Below are positions 34,056 to 44,686 of a stretch of 64,000 bases of DNA, one piece after another; within the stretch, counting starts at the first letter, position 1; every line of letters starts with the position of its first letter. Source of the stretch: Limnomonas spitsbergensis (taxonomy: Eukaryota; Chlorophyta; Chlorophyceae; Chlamydomonadales); NCBI GenBank assembly GCA_037349105.1, contig JAYJMM010000123.1, positions 7,316,001-7,380,000 of the forward strand, in the 5' to 3' direction. The notes under the pieces were generated by a model. It saw nothing but the letters and a program-made list of their open reading frames with translations. It was not told where the DNA came from and ran no database searches. A program made the position numbers and the translations under genes.

Positions 34056-35699
34056 GGTATTGCAGCCTGATCAGCTGCTTGCCAACTAGTTCCTCGCTGA
34101 GGGAAGCTAAGCTTGTCTGACCTGGAATATTTTTTTGAATTGTTCGCCTTGGACAGCTTGAAAAAGCACCTCTGTCGCTGCATTCTGCTTGGGCTTTTCG
34201 TGCCAAATTAGATCTTGCAAACCCCGGCTGTGAAGAGCCTTGGGGAGAGGCTCGAAGATCCAGTTGTGGAGTTATAAACCCAGCTTGATTCCCTGTGCAT
34301 TTGGTCAGTGGTTAAGGTTGGACCACTTGATTGTGAAAACAAAAGTGTTAACAGAAGTGGATCGGCGGATCAGTGATCAATGGACTGCTGAGGCTGAGAT
34401 TTCAGTGGCCCAGAACTGTGTGCATGCAAGACAGTCTGAGCAGCGGCGTGACGTGCGCCGAGGAGATCCGCAGGAGTTTAGCGGATTGCTGTGAAGGATC
34501 GCTGTGCAGGTCACTGTCCAGGATCGCTGTCCAGGATCGCCCGGTAGCTGGCAGCAGCCGCACCCGATCGCTGTGAAGGATCGCTGTCCAGGATCGCTGT
34601 CCAGGATCGCAGTGAAAGCTGGGAGAAAGTTGGGAGAAAGAAAGCTGGTACGGGCGAAGGAGAATTCCGCCTAGCACCAGATATTGTTGAGCAAATAGAA
34701 AGATTCGGATTGCCTGTCCTTGAGCTATAATTGCCTGTCAACCAGACCTGTCTAGCAAGCCCTCAGAAAGGCAGGGCCTGGACTCAGAGCAGCAGATGGC
34801 GCTTGAGGGAGAAGCGATGCGTATTTCCCGCGGGCTAGCAGGGATCGAGGATCCTGCAGCTTTGGGGTGCAAGGTGCCCAGTGCAGATCAAGCTTGGCCC
34901 AAGGACGTTGGGCAGGCTGATGGCACTGTGGGCGCTGAAGTGTCGCACAAAGGGATGAGCCGAGGTGGGCCAGTGCCCCAATCAACCCTGGATATTCCAA
35001 GGCAAGGCCTGGAATATGCGCAGTGGTTAGGACAGGGAGGAAGAACCCCTGAGCTGACATTGGACCCGGCCGTTGAGGTGTCGCAGACCAGTGGCGCAGA
35101 TCGGGACAGTGGTCCAGAAGGCGCACCAGAGCAGGACTTGCCCAGTGGGGCAGGGGCCGCGCAATGAGTCAAGAACGAGCCCGATCACGGTGATCAAGGG
35201 GCAGGCACCTCGGCAGCCCCAGAGGGGGCAGCAGAGTGCGGGGGAGCCAGAGACCTAGGCAGTGGGCCAGAATACGCGACGCAGAAGAGGCTGATGAGAG
35301 TGGCAAGTGCTGGGCAGTGCGTTAAAAAGGAGAACGGGACGATGCCCCGTGGTGGAAGTCAGGTGATCAGGAAACCTGCAGATCTGCAGGCGGTGGGTGG
35401 AGCAAAAGCCGCCACTGCGGAATGGCCCCCAGTAAAAAGGAAGGAGGATCTGGCTCAGCCAATAGGGTGGAACAGGCTAGGGCAGTGGGCCACTGGAGTG
35501 TGGAAAAGTGTGTGTGACGCAGAGCAGGCGGGGTTAAGCAGTCTGGCTGTGCCCAAGCAGCGCGCACCCTTGGAGGCACTGACCAGGTGTATGGAGCAGC
35601 CAGGTAATCAGGTGTCCCCCAACGGCTGGTCCATGTTTGATATCCTCAGCAGTGACAGTGAGCCAAGTCCCAGGGACCAACAGCAGGCCCGGGGGAGGG

Positions 35700-35915
35700 C
35701 CTTTCCACCCAGGCGGGATAGCCCGGTAGCTAGCGAGCAGCTGCACCTGATCAGCTGTTTTCAGGCAGGAAGTGCCTGTCCATCCAGGCGGGATAGCCCG
35801 GTAGCTAGCGAGCAGCTGCACCTGATCAGCTGTTTTCAGGCAGGAAGTGCCTGTCCACCCAGGCGGGATAGCCCGGTAGCTAGCGAGCAGATGCACCTGA
35901 TCAGCTGTGATCTGG
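35700..35915 (+). repeat. 84-bp coding tandem repeat
   Basis: About two and a half copies of a unit containing GGCGGGATAGCCCGGTAGCT and CACCTGATCAGCTGTTTTCA, nearly identical, in frame in the gag-like ORF. Confidence 0.9.
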
Positions 35916-36024
35916 CAGGAAGGGCTGAGCACAGGCCTGGCCCGCGCAGGGCTAGCGAGGCTGAGGATTATGCGAGGTTCGGGGTCGCCCCAGAGCAGGA
36001 TAAACAGGATCAGGAGGATCAAAC

Positions 36025-36415
36025 TGTGGTGGCCGGTGGCTGCGAGCCAGGCCAACTGCAGGTGCAGGCGCCGCGGCTGTGCTTGCAGAGGCAGGCAGCC
36101 CCTGTGACACCTGTGGTGGCCGGTGGCTGCGAGCCAGGCCAACTGCAGGTGCAGGCGTCGCGGCTGTGCTTGCAGAGGGTGGCAGCTCCTGTGACACCTG
36201 TGGTGGCTGGTGGCTGCGAGCCAGGCCAACTGCAGGTGCAGGCGCCGCAGCTGTGCTTGCAGAGGGAGGCAGCCCCTGTGACACCTGTGGTGGCCGGTGG
36301 CTGCGAGCCAGGCCAACTGCAGGTGCAGGCGTCGCGGCTGTGCTTGCAGAGGGAGACAGCTCCTGTGACACCTGTGGTGGCCGGTGGCTGCGAGCCGGGC
36401 CAACTGCATTCGTGG
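36025..36415 (+). repeat. 87-bp coding tandem repeat
   Basis: Four and a half copies encoding VVAGGCEPGQLQVQA and LCLQR with only a few substitutions, in frame in the gag-like ORF. The high identity suggests recent expansion. Confidence 0.92.
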
Positions 36416-39181
36416 GAGCAGAAGCTGAACCAGCAGGTGGCCGAGGAACCAGCAGGATCAAGGGAAATTGAGGACCACGTGCACAGGCAGGCGCCGGTGC
36501 TGGTGCAGATGCACCAGCCAGAAGAGGATGGGCCTGTCACACCACCGGTGGCAGCAGCTCCAGAAGGGGGCCATGTGCCAACACCGGAACCAGGGGCGGC
36601 CCAGCAGGCCATTATATGGCTGGGGGCGCCCAAGGGTGTGGCAGGTGTGCCTGCAGCTGCCGACGGCCCTAGCCAGTCCCAGGTCGACGCCTCATGACTG
36701 AAGGGGGGGCAGGCAGGCAACCTGCCAGAGGGGTTGGCCGTGCATGGTCCAACTGAAGGGGCAAGGCAGGCGATCCCGGGCACAAGGGAAACAAGCCCAA
36801 CCAGCCAGGGCAGTGCCCATGGGGAACCCAGAGGACACTCACCCAAGCCTGTTGCGGCAGAGAACCCTGAGGGGCCAATGGAGCTGGATATCTCCATATC
36901 CATGCTGAGGGAAAAGGTGAACTGGTACCGGCAGAAGCTCAAAGGAATGGCCAGTCAGCTGTGGATGGCCAGGCAGCCAAGGATGGCCTGGCAGATGAGA
37001 ATGACCAGGCAGCTGAGGATGATGAAGCGTCGCTTGGCAAAGAAACTGCAGACGCTGCTGCCACAAGGCGAGGAGGAGGAAGAGCAGCAGCTGCAGCACA
37101 CAGCCATGGTTGCGTGGCACGTGGCACTACCCAGTGGGCACATGGCTGAGCTGGCCGGCCACGAGGTGAAAGAAGAAGCACAGCCACAGCTGCAGCATGG
37201 GTGCGCGCCCAGATTTCCCAGACAGGAGGGCTTCCGCTCAGCAGAGCAGTGTGGGCCAGTGGGTCAAGCCAGCCCTAGCCTGAGTCTCGGCCCAGACGGC
37301 TGCAGCAGGTCCAGCCAGGCAGTGGCAGGCAGGGCAGCTGACAGTGACGTGGAAGCAGCTAGGAGCAGTAGGTCTCCGGTGCCAGCACCCGTGGACGACA
37401 GCAGCAGCAGGAATGTGTGCCTGGTAGCCATCCATGCTGCGGTGCCTGCAGATGTGGAGCTGGCCAGGATCTGGGAGGATCGCGCAACAGCTGCCCGTCA
37501 GCAGCCGATGGACATCCGCAATGCCATGCGTCAGGCCATGAGGCGTAACACCGGAGGAGTATGTATGTTCTGCGGGTTCGAGTGCGAGCACAGCGACAGG
37601 GCATGTGAGCACCTCATGGATGCCAACATCCAGAGGGGGCTGGAGCCGGGTGAGGACCCGGCTGAGGCCAGTGATGCAGTGATTGCAGAGGAAGCAATGC
37701 AGATTGCGGTGAAGCTGGCCGGGCCAGCAGATCCGGCCGCAGGCGCGCGCAAGGTGCCAGTGCAAGACCGCTCCCTGTCCGCGGAGGAAGGGAAGCTGGC
37801 TGATGACACGGTGCGAGTCCAAGTGACACAAAAAGGAATTGGCCGAGGGGGCCCGGTGCTCGCGGATCCCAGGAAGGGCCTGGGAGCTGAGCAGTGGCCG
37901 ACGCAAGGGGGAGGAACCCCAGAGCTGATCTTGGATCCAGCAGCTGAGGTATCCCAGAGCGGTGATACGGGGCGGGACTGTGGTCCAGACGCCGTTGTGC
38001 AGCAGAATCCGCCCAGGGGGGCAAGGACTGCGCAGCGGGTCAAGGAGGAGTCCAGCCAAAGTGACCAAAGGGCGGATGTTGCCGCAGGCCCAGAGGGGCT
38101 TGCAGGCCGTGGCAAGGTCAGGGCAGGCGAGCCGCTGGTGAAAGCAGAGGTGAGTGTGGCCAGGTGCGGACCTGCAGAGGTCACGCGCGAGGGGGCAGGA
38201 GCCAAACCAGCGATGGCCGGGCAGGTTTCGCAGGAGAGCGATGAACCGCGGATCCAGAGCAAAAGGGCGGCTGTGCCGGTGGGAAAGCCGTGGGCTGACC
38301 TGATGTCGGAAGAAGAGCTGTCAGATCCCATTCCAGAGGTGCAAGTGCAAAAGGGGCCGCAGCTGAGGGCAGGGCTGCATCCGAGGAGGCAGCTGAGGCC
38401 ACGCCGCAATCCAGTCAGGAGGGTGGTAGGGTCCACGGTGTATGGAACACCCCTGTCCAGGTTTCCCCCCAGTGTGGGCAGGCCTGTGCAGAGATCCAAG
38501 GAGGGATCTAGCGGGCAAGTGAAGAGAGGCGGCAGCCGAGGGGGCAGCCTGTATGGATTTTTCAACAATCCAGCGTGGGCACAGGAGGAAGGCCCCAGAG
38601 AGTCAGAGCACTCCAGGGCGGTGAAGGTGGCAGATCTAGAGGAGCTGATTGAGGAGGATCTGAAGCCGATCGGCTGGAGGGGGATTCTGCAGTGGGCGGC
38701 GAACATGTGGAAGCAAGTTTGCTCCAGGTATTTCTCCCACTTCAGCGATCAGGTGAAGGCCATTGAAGAATTCAGGGCCCATCATCTGAGGGAGTGGGCA
38801 ACGAAGGCCATGATGGGGATTCCACACACGGGGCAGGACAGGGCGACGCTGTTGGCCGCCCTTGGACAGGCGTCCAAGGGAGGAGCAGGACGCGAGGCAG
38901 CCCTGGCCGTTAAGGCCTTCGCAGATGAGTGGAGCAATGGGGTGAAGGGAGATCAGGAGGAACCTGGATCTGAACCCGAGGATGAAGAAGAGGAGGATCA
39001 AGAGTGGGAAGGTTTTGAAACAGCTGTGCAGCAACCAGAGGAGCTCAGGGAGGTCCAAAGGTGGCAGCAGCAGGCAAGGGCCGCGCCCACCCCATGGTCT
39101 AGAGAGGCCAGAGAGGAGGTGCTGTCAGATCCCTGGGCCAGGAATTACACAGGCGGGACACAGCCAGGCAGGCCGAGCTAG

Positions 39182-40929
39182 GAGCCGCCCAGGGGGCAGG
39201 AGTACGGCAGAGGAACAGAGCCGCGATGGCAGAGCCAAGAGCCGTCCAGGGGCAGGCAGACGGCAGGGAACAGCCAAGCTGGCAGAGCCAGGAGCCGCCC
39301 AGGGGGCAGGAGTACGGCAGAGGAACAGAGCCGCGATGGCAGAGCCAAGAGCCGTCCAGGGGGCAGGCAGACGGCAGGGAACAGCCAAGCTGGCAGAGTC
39401 AGGAGCCGCCCAGGGGGCAGGCAGACGGAAGGGAACAGCCAAGCTGGCAGAGCCAGGAGCCGCCCAAGGGGCAGGCAGACGGCAGGGAACAGCCAAACTG
39501 GCAAAGCCAGGAGCCGCCCAGGGGGCAGGCAGAATACGGCAGGAGAACACAGCCAGGCGGGCCAAGCCAGAAACCGCCCAGGGGGCAAGCAGAATCCGGC
39601 AGAGGAACACAGCCTCGGGAGTCTGGCCCAGAGGAGAGAAAAAGCAGAAATGCGGCTGATCAGCCGCCACCCGAGAGGAGCAGAGGCTCCGCGGGCGGGG
39701 CTGGTAGACAGTCGTCAGGGGGTGGACAAGCCCAGGATGGGGCTGGCCGCAGAAACAGCCAGTACCAGCACAGTCGCAGTCCACCAGGGGGCGACAGTGG
39801 CGGATCTGGATCAGACTCCAGTTCAGACGAGTCCGGATCAGGTGGATCTGACAGGCGCGGGCCAGGGGCCAGGCGGGAGTCAATGAAGCGAAAGAAAAAG
39901 AGGTTGGATATGAAGCAGGCGGAGGTGAGCCTGCATCTGCAGAAGCAGATGGTCCTGCAGCTGACTGGTGTGACCAGGTTCACCAAGATCCCGACCATCC
40001 AAGGCAACGTGCCTGTGTTGGATATGGCCCAGCCCGGAGCTGTCGCGGTCAGGAAGTACTGCCAGGCATGCGGGTATTGGGGGTCGCACAACCGGCTGGC
40101 GTTGTCCGATGAACCGCCGGCGCTAGCCGTGGTGGCAGGGGAAATTGTTGGATCCTGCCAGTCACCCTCGGCCATGGCCATGCTCGTGCGATCCCTGGCC
40201 AGGTTGTGGAACAACAAGCCTGCCAGTGTGGGGCCGTTGATGGTGGCCATCAGGGCAGCGCCCCACGCAGGGGACAGGGCCACCAAGGAGATGGAAAGGA
40301 TCAGGGGGCAGTGGGCCGCTCCAGCAGAGGAGCAGTGATGTGAGGTTTCCCTGCTTACCCTGTGGATCAGGGTGGTAAAGGAGATGGTGGGGAACCCGAC
40401 CTCGGATGAGAGATCCGCGATCACCAACCTCAAGCTGGGAGTCAAGACCACCTTGGATCCAGAGGTCAAGCCAGAGGAGACAGTGGAGGCGTTTGCGCAC
40501 AGAGTCCTGTCCACAGCAGAGTTGCTGCATATCTCCAGGGATGCGGTGGACTACTTTGGCAGAAGGCACTCGGTCTCGCACATGTTCTATGAGGGGCTGC
40601 CAGTGGCCACCAGGGTCAAGCTGAGCACGTTCGTGATCACTGTGCCAGGGTACTTGTGCATGACCGATGAGGAGCAGATCACAGTGCTGACGCAGCAGGT
40701 GGTGCTGTGGGAGAAGTTCGCCCTGGAAATGGGGGACCTGTTGGTCACAGATCACAGGCCTGCGGCAGAAGAGGAGAATGAGATGGAAGAGGAGGAAGGG
40801 ACGGAAGAGGAGGAAGAGGCGCGAGAGGCTTCTTGGAGGAAGAGACTTTTTGGCGGAAGATATTCCTTGGATGAAGAGAGGCCAATGTCACCCCGCGAGC
40901 GGTCCATAGATGGGCCAAGGTGGCGCTAG
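39182..40929 (+). pseudogene. Gag-like retroelement polyprotein, capsid-like part
   Basis: After the TAG at 39179 the coding sense continues, first in the same frame and then, after a one-base difference in a G run near 39250, in the next frame from 39226. A TGA at 40336 breaks it again, and it ends with TAG at 40927. Repeats rich in QEPPRGQ (39183-39610) lead to a basic stretch (MKRKKKRLDMKQ) and then a globular region. ETVEAFAHRVLSTAELL followed by FYEGLPVATRVKLSTF resembles the capsid C-terminal half of Ty3-type Gag proteins. It ends in an acidic tail. Confidence 0.6.
39183..39610 (+). repeat. Coding tandem repeat rich in QEPPRGQ
   Basis: Seven to eight units of 57-60 bp (GGAGCCGCCCAGGGGGCAGG and AACAGCCAAGCTGGCAGAGC). 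One unit near 39250 has four Gs where the next has five, producing the frame change described for the gag-like ORF. Confidence 0.9.
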
Positions 40930-41869
40930 GCTTCCAACAAAGAGGAGGAGTCAGCCCTAGAGGGGCATACGGAGGACGGGGCTATGGTTAAGCCAAGCCC
41001 AGAGCGGCAAGGCCGCTGAGCACTTGACGGCACCCACGTTGTAACCGGCAAGGAGCGGGCAGGCGCCTGCGTAGCGGAAGACACCTTCAGGCGCAGCGCG
41101 GCTTGTCCTAGTACCCGGCAGGCAGTGGGCCGGCGGCCAGCGGGCCGAAGGCTGGAAATGCAAGATTGGTACGGATGCTACAGCAGCGGCATGTTAAAAT
41201 TTGTTTCTAACGAACCGTAGCAGCAAGGCTGCGGTAGTACATACGCTGGAGGCGATGGATGAAGATAATGAGTCAATTTGTGTGATGATAACACAGCGGG
41301 GGGCAGGATCCCGCTGCTACGGCGCACATTTCCTGTGGCCTTGAAGACCAGGTGTCTATGGCGCAGTGGGGCGAGAGCAGCGGTTATTCCTAGCCCGGCC
41401 TGATGACTTCTGAGATGACTCTGTTAGCTAGCCATGATTTGGGTGAACAGCTAAGATTTGTGGGATCGTGCGCAGTAGGCAGCTGAGACTCAGTGGGATT
41501 TCCTTTTGGAGACGGCCTGAACCAGGCGGATTTGCTGAGACGATTTGGGCTTCTGAGTGTACATATTTCTAGAAGATTCTTTCAGTACCACCCCTTTTCC
41601 GGCTCCCCGCGCATGCCTGGAGGGCTTAACGCTGGGGAGCGGGGGGCGAGTAATGTAGTAGGGGCGGTACCCACGAGACAGGGACACCCAGACAGGCCCT
41701 AGGCAGGAAGACTCTCCTACTAGGGCTGTGCCTTACAGTTATCCTGTTAACAGCTCTTGTATGTAGTACAAGGAACCTGTGTGTAAGGTGCTGTACCGTA
41801 TTTGTGAGTAGAGGACGCCTCTCTAAGGCGCCCTGACCGGAGTTCACGGTATTTACCATAGTATTGCAG
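40930..41869. other. Non-coding 3' part of the retroelement region
   Basis: No pol-like reading frame is visible. Short local palindromes occur, such as CCGTAGCAGCAAGGCTGCGG (about 41215-41234). A direct copy of a 5' LTR (searched against 33500-34790) was not found by eye, so the element boundary remains undefined. Confidence 0.4.
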
Positions 41870-42151
41870 TTACTGCTTTATGGTTCGACAACATCCACCG
41901 CGCATGACCATTTGCTGCATGGGCCCATTCCAGCCCTCCTTGAACGTGATTAGTGCTACCTTGCTAGGATCCCTGTTGTTATACGCACCTAGTATATCCT
42001 TGGAAATATGGGTTTTCCCAGAGACTGGTTCCTTCACCACAGCTGTCCCACTCAATATTTTATTCAGCAGCCATGACCGTTTCACAAGGAAAACTGCTCG
42101 ATCTGGTTGTTTGCTAAATAGTGTGCGACGGGCAATTGATTCGATATTCAT
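41870..42151 (-). CDS. Hypothetical 93-residue protein
   Basis: ATG to TAA, starting MNIESIARRTLFSKQPDRAV, with SWLLNKILSGTAVVKEPVSG and KVALITFKEGWNG. The composition is gene-like (mixed hydrophobic and basic residues, low repetition), unlike the surrounding sequence. It is not recognised. Given its position among transposons it may be a fragment of a mobile-element protein. Confidence 0.4.
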   Translation of the reverse strand: MNIESIARRTLFSKQPDRAVFLVKRSWLLNKILSGTAVVKEPVSGKTHISKDILGAYNNRDPSKVALITFKEGWNGPMQQMVMRGGCCRTIKQ

Positions 42152-43134
42152 GGGATCATCTCCCGCAAGACTGTGGGGGGGGCGGAATTGGCAGGCCCCG
42201 ATCAGCTGAGGACTCGAAGACCAGCCAGAGTTAGTTGGTTGGGGCGCCAGTCATTGTACGAAGGGCACTGGTACGAAGGGTTAACATGTTTTGCAGCCCT
42301 GCGCCCTATCCCCTGTTGAGCGAGACATTTCTATTAAAGACACAGCCAATGGATCGGCGTTCGCTGGGTCCTACTACCTCAGCCGGTGAACGTGAGCCAA
42401 TGCCAATACTGCAGCGTTGCATCACCTCGAGGGGCCGACACCTCTTCCCTCTCGTCGCCCCGCATCTTCTTCTGTTAACAACGTTTGGTGGCGCCAGTGC
42501 TGTCGTCGGCGTTCCCTCTCGTGCCCCAGCCCCGCCCTCCCCGCCTCGTGGTCTCGACCTCAATGGGACGCGGGACGTGCTCCTCGTCCAAACTTCAAGT
42601 GAGCATACCATCACAGCCTAGTGCTTGAGAAGACTGAGCTCATCAGAGCGTCGGCATACGCTTGCTAGTGCAAGAAAAGCAAGCAGGCCTAGATATGACC
42701 TGGTCTTCTTTATTATAAGTAAGAAGTAAGAACTACGTATGTTTTGTAATCCCTCGCGATGTTTAACGAATCCCTAGGTATATATAGGCGATCCCTAGTA
42801 AGGAAAGGAAAGGAAGGGAAGGAACTCCGTTTTAAGGCGTGGATTTGAGGATGGCAAAGTGTGCTCACAGACTAGCCGCACTTAAGCGATCGCCTCTCGA
42901 GAGAGGGCCTGTGCACCCGCAACCTACTAGGGGACAGACCTTCCTGTATGTACAAGACACGCACGCGCATTCTTCCCCGTGTCATTGCAATTGTGGATCA
43001 ATCATTCGACTGTACCTCACGACCAGCTACGGCATTTCACGCCGAGAGGCAGGTTTATTTTACCAATCGTTCGGGTGACTCCAGTAGGATCTTCAAGGAA
43101 GTTCCTTATTATACATTATCTGAAGGGCACGTTA
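42152..43134. other. No gene recognised
   Basis: Frames in this interval lack convincing protein character. A short AAGGAAAGG purine run is at about 42800-42825. Confidence 0.35.
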
Positions 43135-43548
43135 GAGGTCGGTCAGACTGCATTAAGTTTGAGGTTGCGTTTGACAGTAGCGTCTGGGTCGCGTCTGGAT
43201 TTTGCGTCTGATCTGACGCGAAACTGCCCGGTCACACTGCGTTTGGGCAAGACGGCAGGGCAAGACATCAGGGCACGACATGGTACATTTTTGTGCGAAT
43301 TCCATTTCCCAGCGACTCGGGGTTGGTATTTCCTTATATTGTAACATATATATTGTTCGTGTCCAGCTAAAGATCAAGCTTAAGCTGGAATTCATGAAAA
43401 AATCTCAAACGCGAAACGTCCCCCCCCCCTCCGCGTCTGCGTTTGGCCTTTGGACACGTTGCGTTTAGCGTTTGGGCCAGTGTGACCGGCGTAGCGTTAT
43501 CATTTTTTCCTGACGCAACCCCAAACGTAACGCAGTCTGACCGACCTC
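43135..43548. mobile_element. PIF/Harbinger-type MITE with TTA target duplication
   Basis: A 414-bp element with imperfect inverted repeats of about 36 bp: GAGGTCGGTCAGACTGCATT at the left, and GAGGTCGGTCAGACTGCGTT as the reverse complement of the right end. TTA flanks both sides (43132-43134 and 43549-43551). A 3-bp TTA or TAA duplication is typical of PIF/Harbinger elements. The interior is rich in GCGTTTGG-like subterminal repeats. Confidence 0.87.
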
Positions 43549-43627
43549 TTAGTTATCTTCGACCCCAGTAGACCTAGTAGACCCAGCAGTCTGGCCAAAG
43601 CCAGTCACACCTCATACATACCGGGGG

Positions 43628-44287
43628 ATGCCAACACCCAGAAATGGGGAAATGTACACTGAACGGCACCACCACACTGGACGGATATTGCTAAGGGCCA
43701 TTTCGAAGGGCAGCATGGGGGTAGACCTCGTAATGGCTGACCTTGGATCAGCACACAAATGTGAAAATGAAGGCAGGCGCACCTGTAATGTCGTGCAACG
43801 GGGTCCCGAAAGACATGTTCACTTACTAGGGCTCAATACGGAGCCTGGGGAGAAAAAGAAGCTGCAACCCAACATCATGCTTGTCCAACACAAAGCTAAC
43901 AAAGCAGACACCACCATTTATGTCATTGGGTTTAAATACTCCAGAGATACCCTACAAGAAACCCAGCTTGTAGCTTGCAAAAACCAGCATGCCCTCCTCA
44001 TTGAGAAACTCATGCAAAGTGGATATAGGCAATGCAATATCAAGCTTGTCCCCGTCTTAATCGGGACGTCAGGCACAGTCTATCTCGAGCACACCCTTCA
44101 GAGCATGCAACAATTGGGCTTGTCCACCTACCATGAAAAAAATGTGCACAGAAAATGCTTGTGCAAGCTATTAAATACCTACATAGCATCGTGCAGACCA
44201 GGCGAAGAATTGAATACTGCCCCACTGGACTTGCTAAAATCAGTGAATAAATTAATTAGAACCGCAAGCCGCCGTAATCAATTATGA
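43628..44287 (+). CDS. Fragment resembling the C-terminal nuclease region of a site-specific non-LTR element
   Basis: An ATG-to-TGA frame of 219 residues. The stretch PNIMLVQHK, TTIYVIGFKYSRD, NQHALLIEKLMQSGY and IKLVPVLIGTSGTVY follows the order of the restriction-like endonuclease region of R2/CRE-type elements (a PD-D/E-K fold followed by a KLHAFVVGALG-like strand). Here the expected PD is PN and the next acidic residue is missing, so the nuclease is probably inactive. The first 100 residues are not recognised. The family call is inference from pattern memory. Confidence 0.4.
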   Translation: MPTPRNGEMYTERHHHTGRILLRAISKGSMGVDLVMADLGSAHKCENEGRRTCNVVQRGPERHVHLLGLNTEPGEKKKLQPNIMLVQHKANKADTTIYVIGFKYSRDTLQETQLVACKNQHALLIEKLMQSGYRQCNIKLVPVLIGTSGTVYLEHTLQSMQQLGLSTYHEKNVHRKCLCKLLNTYIASCRPGEELNTAPLDLLKSVNKLIRTASRRNQL

Positions 44288-44414
44288 TGTGCCTTCTTTT
44301 TCTCACGGTAACGGCGTGGATGTGGCTTCGGCCCAGGCTGCGCTGTTTCCTTAACTCTCACGCCCCCCACGGGGCGTAGTTTTCTTTCTTTCTTACATGC
44401 CGTGTACGTGCATG

Positions 44415-44472
44415 GCAATGACATTACACCTCTGGCCCTGCTCAAAAAGGCTCTGGGCACCTAACTAAAGAG
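44415..44472 (-). mobile_element. Isolated non-LTR retrotransposon 3' tail
   Basis: On minus: AGTTAGGTGCCCAGAGCC, then GAGCAGGGCCAGAGGTGTAA and TGTCATTG. It matches the tail at 47195-47260 and those at 14845-15160. No coding part is attached. Confidence 0.75.
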
Positions 44473-44686
44473 TGTACGTGCATGTATGCCTTCATACCAA
44501 ACATCCACCACTTTCTCCGACAAACAGCCCCATCAGTTATATCACATAGCCCCGTGTTGAACATGTTGGCTGCCAATTATGTCAGAGAGCCCCCTACTAT
44601 ACCTGCTGACTACTTTGGATGTTGTGCCAACCTCCTCGTTCACTCATCTTACTCATCTTCTTGCCATGACCACTCTTGACCGTCAG

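Larger units (their letters stand above)
34796..39181 (+). pseudogene. Gag-like retroelement polyprotein, N-terminal part with TGA stops
   Basis: A single plus frame is open from 34796 to the TAG ending at 39181 except for two TGA codons, at 35165 and 36695. The product is hydrophilic, glutamine- and glutamate-rich, and largely disordered in appearance. It holds a zinc-knuckle-like CMFCGFECEHSDRACEH (about 37560-37610), three copies of an 28-residue unit (35700-35910) and four to five copies of a 29-residue unit (36025-36415). A segment at 34880-35260 is paralogous to 37800-38110 (RGGPV, TPELILDPAAEVSQ). No protease, reverse transcriptase or integrase was seen. It is probably the structural-protein region of a non-autonomous or decayed LTR-type element. 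Confidence 0.6.

Noticed and set aside
35534..38706. Long minus-strand frames opposite the gag-like ORF
   Set aside because: Shadow frames caused by GC-rich, repeat-rich coding sequence; the plus frame has the protein-like features and the frame-preserving repeats.
33500..41870. Direct long terminal repeats flanking the gag-like element
   Set aside because: By-eye comparison of the two flanks found no direct copy, so LTRs are not annotated.
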